This document shows, piece after piece, positions 59,501 to 64,000 of a DNA stretch of 64,000 nt. The stretch is taken from positions 1 through 64,000 of the forward strand of contig WPIO01000261.1 of assembly GCA_009760855.2 (NCBI GenBank), in the 5' to 3' direction. This DNA is from Cristatella mucedo (taxonomy: Eukaryota; Bryozoa; Phylactolaemata; Cristatellidae). Below the pieces are notes generated by a model, which saw only the letters and a list, made by a program, of their open reading frames with translations, was not told the origin of the DNA and did not search any database. Made by a program: the position numbers and the translations under genes. Position 1 is the stretch's first letter. Each line of letters starts with the position of its first letter.

Positions 59501-59736
59501 CTACGAAAAAATTTGGTTGGTTTTATCTTCACACGTTGTGAAATATTTGGCAGTCTTACGAGGTCGAAATCCACTATGCAAACTGGAAAGGATGTTAAGA
59601 GAGCTTGAATTTAGTAAGGCACAAAGGTCAGAGCACAGACAACGTGTATTACTCGCATAAAAGCTTAGCAGCGATTGCCTAAATTTTGCTTTTTAAAAGC
59701 ATCGGCAAAGCAGATACTGTATAAAGAATGCACAAA

Positions 59737-60136
59737 CGTACAAACCTCACAAAAATCTCAAATCCTTTGGAGACCGTGCACTTAGTTCGTACGCTCCCAA
59801 TGCCTGGAACTCCCTCCCGACCTGCGTCAGAACATCCCCTGACCTGACCATATTTAAAAAGAACTTAAAAACGCACCTATTTAGGACAGCATTTAGTTGC
59901 TTCCTGAGATTCGTCTTTCATGTGCTTATGCGTGCTGACACTGTGCATGCTGCCACTAACCGCATTTGCATGCTGACCCTGTGCACGTAACCCCAAACCA
60001 TGTTATTCATGTCGTTTGTCAAGCATGATATTACTCACCATTCAATTGCATTTCCCTTTGCAGCAAATGTAGTGCGCCTAGAAAGAGATTGAGTTCTCTG
60101 ATGACGCTTTATCAAGTTTATTATTATTATTAATAT
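59737..60136 (+). mobile_element. L2-clade LINE 3' end in an intron of the vWA gene
   Basis: Starts in the C-terminal coding part (TTTGGAGACCGTGCACTTAG), runs through the NSLPTCVRTSPDLT-like end and the conserved tail to (ATT)n at 60136. It is antisense to the host gene. Relatively well conserved, so younger than many copies here. Confidence 0.85.
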
Positions 60137-60139
60137 GCG

Positions 60140-60985
60140 ATGCAGCACATATTGCTGGGGTACCACGTTAATTAAAGGCTCTTCTGGTAACATTTTCTGT
60201 TGACATTCATGCTGGGCAAGTCAGAAGGTAATAGCGAAGCCCATGTTTCCGCTCTCTTAAATGCACTGAAATGGTTCCAGTGCAATGATATCCGGGCTAA
60301 GTTTAATTCAAAGGGTAATATGGTCTCATTTGTGGTAGAATAATACTCCCTGTGCATCTCGAAGTAATGAAGTAACTTCAAATTAATGCTAAATACGCTA
60401 CCCAACTGATTATTAGGTTTTGAAGCGACCCTAAAGAATGGCGTAGCTCTGAAAACAAGAAGTCTTGCCGTTTATTCTCCGAGAGTTGAATCCATCGTAA
60501 CGCTGATCGCTTTGGAAAAGCGAGCATATTGTATTGTGGGCTCGAAAACCTATTGTCCGGAAACTTTGGGTTCTAATGGTGATTTTCCTAAATATAAATT
60601 GCATCATCACAACAATAAGCGAGAGCATTGTAGCATTCTGAATTCGCAAGGTTTAAAGGTCACCTTCAAAATGCACGTCTTCCGTCGCTTCGGCAGATGA
60701 TATGTTGTCTGCTGCCTCTGCCTGCAGTAAATTGCTAAAATGAATACACCACGCGCCTACGGGAGCACTGGCCGCCGGTGCTGTACTTTCCTTAATTCGG
60801 AGCAAGTTACAGTGGATGAGCTTATGTTCACTGGATTAGCACGTCTTAAGCAGTGGTCTTAAAGGAGCATGAGTCTCTCAAACAAGTTTATCTAAACGAA
60901 ACATTCTGCTCGTTCTTATCTGTCTTATGATTCCAATTATTTCTGCACTCTTTCTGCAACTGGCTCTGTGGATATATGTAACTCA
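60140..60985. other. intron sequence of the vWA gene, nothing recognised
   Basis: Contains 72-77-codon minus frames at 60172-60405 and 60431-60649 that lack motifs and phase-1 splice partners; treated as chance frames. Confidence 0.5.
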
Positions 60986-60988
60986 TAC

Positions 60989-61153
60989 CTCGGATGATGC
61001 CCATCGTCTTCTTGGAGAAGCTTTGTCCAAGAGAGTGAGGATCTGTGGTGAATACGACGTCAGCAGGCGTTCGCTGCAAGCACACTGACCAAACGTTGCC
61101 TTGAGGTGCATACAAATCAGCATTCGCTGAAGTTATTCCGTTGGGGGTTTGCA
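60989..61153 (-). CDS. internal exon of the vWA gene
   Basis: 55 codons between acceptor TTTTAG (ending 61154) and a near-perfect donor CGAG|GTATGAGT (from 60988), phase 1 at both ends. Peptide wording includes VWSVCLQRTPADVVFTT, with one cysteine. No known domain recognised. Codon use is unremarkable and no stop occurs across the exon. Confidence 0.65.
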
Positions 61154-61159
61154 CTAAAA

Positions 61160-61630
61160 TTAAATATTGTAGGACTCATTACGTTTTTAATTACCGTCTA
61201 CAGCTAGCGGGAACAATAAGGAGAACTGTTGATTCATGCAATAGATATCATAACTCGATTGAACATAAGGGATATCTTGCTATTCGAAAGTGAGGAGACG
61301 GTATTAGTTGATCCTGACCTTTCTAGGCTGATCCTGATGACGCTTTTTGGGGTGCGATTATCATAAGAATCTAAAAACTAGCATACTAAATTAGCTGCAC
61401 ATTTGGACTCTAGAAATTAAATGGATGCTCCTTAATTATGGATACCAACTGAATATTGAATACATAGTGAACTGTGACTATCTAATACAAATGCGATCGT
61501 AGGTGATGACGAATGTCTCATACACATATGTGACCCTCTTTGGCTGTGGATTATGCTGATGCAAATGAAGAGCTCTGAATGGTTTAAAAGGTGGTGGCAC
61601 TTAATTTCTGCAGTGCTTTTCTATGACAAT
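61160..61630. other. intron of the vWA gene, nothing recognised
   Basis: No open frame of note on either strand. Confidence 0.5.
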
Positions 61631-61635
61631 CACAC

Positions 61636-61878
61636 CTGCCTGCAGTAATGTGGCTTTTAAGATACATGAACCGTGCGTCGAAATGCCAACTTCACCAGTA
61701 TCCATCCATGGTCGAGCACTCGGCGTGTTCACAGTGCTTAATAGTAGATACTTTAGTTCGGAGCCATTCAAACCAAGTTTATAACAGCTCCACAGCTTCA
61801 GGCTAAACTGCTGGACTTTCCCGCATCTTCGTGTACTATTGCGTTCTGTTGTTGGAGCAAATAATTGGAACAGTGTTC
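61636..61878 (-). CDS. upstream exon of the vWA gene
   Basis: 81 codons without a stop and without a Met start, between acceptor GATTTCAG (ending 61879) and donor GCAG|GTGTGA (from 61635), again phase 1 at both ends. The peptide has three cysteines (RRCGKVQQ, WSCYKLG, HGSCILK). Joining it to 60989-61153 keeps the frame. It is probably not the first exon, as no signal peptide is seen; upstream exons were not found. A family could not be named. Confidence 0.6.
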
Positions 61879-62269
61879 CTGAAATCTAGAGAGACTAGCA
61901 ATTGGCTGATGGTACCAGTGAATAATGGGTACGGCCATGGCCACACAGGCTGGATATGTCTTCGCTTGGTGGTGCACCAAGCAATTCCTTTTAATAAAAA
62001 TTGACCATTTTCTTTCAGTCCTGAGTGTCATTATACTGTGCTTGCCACTCTTGCTAAACGAGAAACGGGAATTAGTCAGATTACGATGCATAGTAAGAAG
62101 ACAAACTTTTTGTGAGAGCGTTTAGAAAAAGTTAGTGTAGTTTCATTAGTGTATGCAATGCAATGTGTCACCGTTAATGATTTCAAACACAACAAAAAGA
62201 AAATTATTGCAAAGCCAACGCCTAAGCGGCTTTCGCTACACATTCACTAGCCAACATGCTTTATCTCAC

Positions 62270-62620
62270 ACACAAAACAAATATTGAGAAGCGTATCGTA
62301 GTCAAGAGAGCAGTTGAGGTACTATCTCGGAAGCAGCAACTCAGGAAGGCTGGAAATGGTGTGTCGTAGTCGGAAGCAGGAGGGCAGATATCTTTAATTA
62401 AGAATTTCAGATATGAGTTCCACGCCTGCAGAGAAAACCTTCTGCTGCCATTGGTCTTCAAGCGGAGAAATCGAACAGCTACTCAATTTTTAATAGAGGA
62501 CCTGGGGTAGCGAGGAGGCTCAAATTGGTGCAGCAGTTTGGCTAGGTATGAAGGAGCAAAGCTTTAGCCGGTCGTTGGGATCAGCATATGAACAGTACGC
62601 TATATTGGTTGATCAACCGG
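62270..62620 (-). mobile_element. LINE C-terminal fragment, second lineage
   Basis: Minus-strand frames read APSYLAKLLHQFEPPRYPRSS near 62560-62500 and KTNGSRRFSLQAWNSYLK near 62460-62410, the standard C-terminal layout of L2/CR1 LINEs (APSYL, RSS, FS...WNS), but the text differs clearly from the L2 family elsewhere in the window. Broken by one frame change. Confidence 0.6.
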
Positions 62621-62899
62621 CAGCTACTTAAGCTCTATTCGCATAGGATGCATATATATCTTCGCAATTTGTAAAATTTCCTTTCAGTCACAAGCTGCAA
62701 TGACCTAATTGTTTTTTCGGCTCCTTAGGTATAATAAAATTACAATAATCTATCGAAACCATTACAGGGAGCTAGCAAAGGCTTATGGCCAACAACCGCA
62801 ATTACAAAAGCTACCTGATTTAACATCCTCTTTTTTAGAGCATCAGCAGAGCCTTTAAGTGCATTACCACAGCACAATGCAGCGAGAAGGGATCGCTCG

Positions 62900-62972
62900 C
62901 GAAAGGATTCAAAGCCCACAACCTCGAATCGATGTCGTGAGGAGCAAGCACCTTAACTATTAGCCACGGTGG
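62900..62972 (-). repeat. tRNA-derived SINE head
   Basis: Minus strand: A-box-like TGGCTAATAGTTAAGGTGC (62966-62948) and B-box-like GTTGTGGGCTTTGAATCC (62922-62905) with tRNA-like spacing and TCACGAC in the anticodon-arm region. The B box has lost the canonical GGTTCGAATCC. Confidence 0.4.
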
Positions 62973-62979
62973 AGTCTTC

Positions 62980-63190
62980 TGAACAACTTTTTCAAAATTC
63001 ACGCAGCCTTAAAATATGACAACTGAATTACGAGCACAAAGTGACAGTCTCACTACAGTCTCATCTACTGGGAAGGCAATGTCATCTAGTCTAGCGACAT
63101 TCTTGAGGGCTTCTTGAGCCAAAGTTCCGTTTTATAACTCCTTAGTTTAAGGAAACCTGCCAGAATCCTGGATCAAATGTCTGCAAGTCT
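62980..63190. other. no feature recognised
   Basis: Short stretch between two SINE-like heads; nothing assigned. Confidence 0.4.
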
Positions 63191-63192
63191 GT

Positions 63193-63285
63193 TATGGCAC
63201 ACTAGGTGGGGTGGTTGCTTTTCACGACCCTCGACCCGAAGTAGTCAGTTCGAATCCTTCGGTGGGCGATTACACTGCAACAATT
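63193..63285 (+). repeat. tRNA-derived SINE head, opposite orientation
   Basis: Plus strand: TTGCTTTTCACGACCCTCGACCCG followed by AGTTCGAATCC, the latter a near-perfect B box (63237-63257 region). The TCACGAC...TCGA...CGA wording matches the minus-strand head at 62900-62972, so both are probably one family. Confidence 0.4.
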
Positions 63286-63289
63286 TTAA

Positions 63290-63635
63290 ATACGCCTGTG
63301 CAATTACAGCATAAATGTGACGGCGAGATTCAGTGACAACGAATCGCTTTTCATAAATTTTGAAATTAAATGGAAACCAGCAAAGGATGGAGGGCGTACC
63401 TTTGTGGTACTTTACAAATGATCGGGTTGGTGGACGAGACCTAATACCCATTCAAGGCAGGAACTGTAAAGGTCAAGACTGTTAAAGTCTTGTTTGAACG
63501 GGTTCTGTGCCCAGGATCTCTCAGACCAACTTTGCTCTCAATCGTTGAAGTAATATATTGTGATCAGCCATGTAGTAGGCAACTCATTGGTCAAGCATGG
63601 CTGCAATGGCAGTGAAACGCCCATTATTCTTGCTG
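63290..63635. other. no gene recognised
   Basis: A 68-codon minus frame (63245-63451) runs through the SINE-like head and has no motif. Confidence 0.4.
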
Positions 63636-63639
63636 CATA

Positions 63640-63965
63640 GGGTGCCATGAGTTACAGTGAGGACAGCAGTTTCAGTATATCAGTGTGGCTTAAATCCCAA
63701 CTAACTTTTTTCAGCTGATTCATTACTTTTGTAATTTTCTTTGAGCGACTTGGCGACAATTTTGTCAAGAATCTTTGATAAAAAAAATGTGGGACATAAA
63801 CTAGGCAATATATATTGCAGGAACCTCTAAATCTACTATAGATTTTAAAATATCCAGCTTGCGATAGCCGATTGCAATGACTTGGGTGCAAACCTTTTCA
63901 AGAGAACCATTATAAATAGCAGTCATTAGTGAGCTAAGATGTCTGCCAGTGAAGACTATTGACGG
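63640..63965 (-). mobile_element. LINE reverse transcriptase N-terminal fragment
   Basis: Minus strand reads TAIYNGSLEKV near 63925, then, after frame changes, KILDKIVAKSLKENYKS near 63760-63715 and a TETAV-like end near 63675. This is the segment just before motif A in L2/CR1 reverse transcriptases (LSKxLEKVVAxQL...HSTETAL). It may belong with the fragment at 62270-62620. Runs towards the window edge. Confidence 0.5.
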
Positions 63966-64000
63966 GATAGTATGGGGTCTTTAGAAGCCTATCCTTTTAC

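Noticed and set aside
1-64000. CRISPR arrays or other prokaryotic systems
   Set aside because: No regular repeat-spacer pattern; the tandem repeats have no unique spacers, and the window carries introns, LINEs and SINE-like sequence typical of animals.

Overview
The window looks like accessory, repeat-dominated DNA from an animal, probably an invertebrate. It holds many 5'-truncated L2/CR1-clade LINE copies with an (ATT/AAT)n 3' end, a Gypsy protease relic, a hAT transposase relic, several tandem-repeat families, and remains of Polinton/Maverick-type elements (the endogenous, adintovirus-like DNA viruses of animal genomes). Introns with good GT-AG sites point the same way. Nothing bacterial (operons, Shine-Dalgarno sites) is visible. 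Species cannot be read from the sequence.

Layout. 1-360: Gypsy gag/protease relic (-). 0.5-5.5 kb: Polinton relic 1 (+), gene order A, B, C, major capsid protein (MCP), F. 5.5-10.3 kb: no recognisable gene. 10.3-16.3 kb: microsatellite, 45-bp and 78-bp repeats, then about 5 kb of degenerate 21-bp repeats. 16.3-17.6 kb: broken hAT transposase (+). 18.83-31.26 kb: Polinton relic 2, bounded by inverted repeats of about 350 bp, carrying an integrase, a fibre-like protein, F, MCP, C, B and A on the - strand, broken by three LINE insertions. 32.7-36.9 kb: degenerate satellite of about 170 bp, interrupted by LINEs, one with a 299-codon reverse transcriptase segment. 38.4-41.2 kb: a LINE with a second LINE nested inside it. 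44.3-46.5 kb: tandem segmental duplication holding an 830-bp fold-back-like insertion with CCCTAAA telomere-like repeats. 48.7-51.4 kb: Polinton relic 3 with fibre-like genes. 54.3-55.5 kb: LINE. 57.3-61.9 kb: a host-type gene on the - strand, read here as five or six exons, all split in phase 1, encoding part of an extracellular-type protein with a von Willebrand A domain. 62.3-64 kb: LINE and tRNA-derived SINE remnants.

How it fits together. Polinton relics 1 and 2 share the gene order A-B-C-MCP-F in the same relative orientation, so each validates the other; integrase and terminal inverted repeats identify relic 2 as a Polinton. Nearly every viral frame is broken, so these are fossils. No DNA polymerase B, packaging ATPase or protease was recognised; relic 2 is only about 9 kb once its LINEs are subtracted. 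The only likely cellular gene is the vWA gene. All family assignments rest on motif reading by eye, without database searches.
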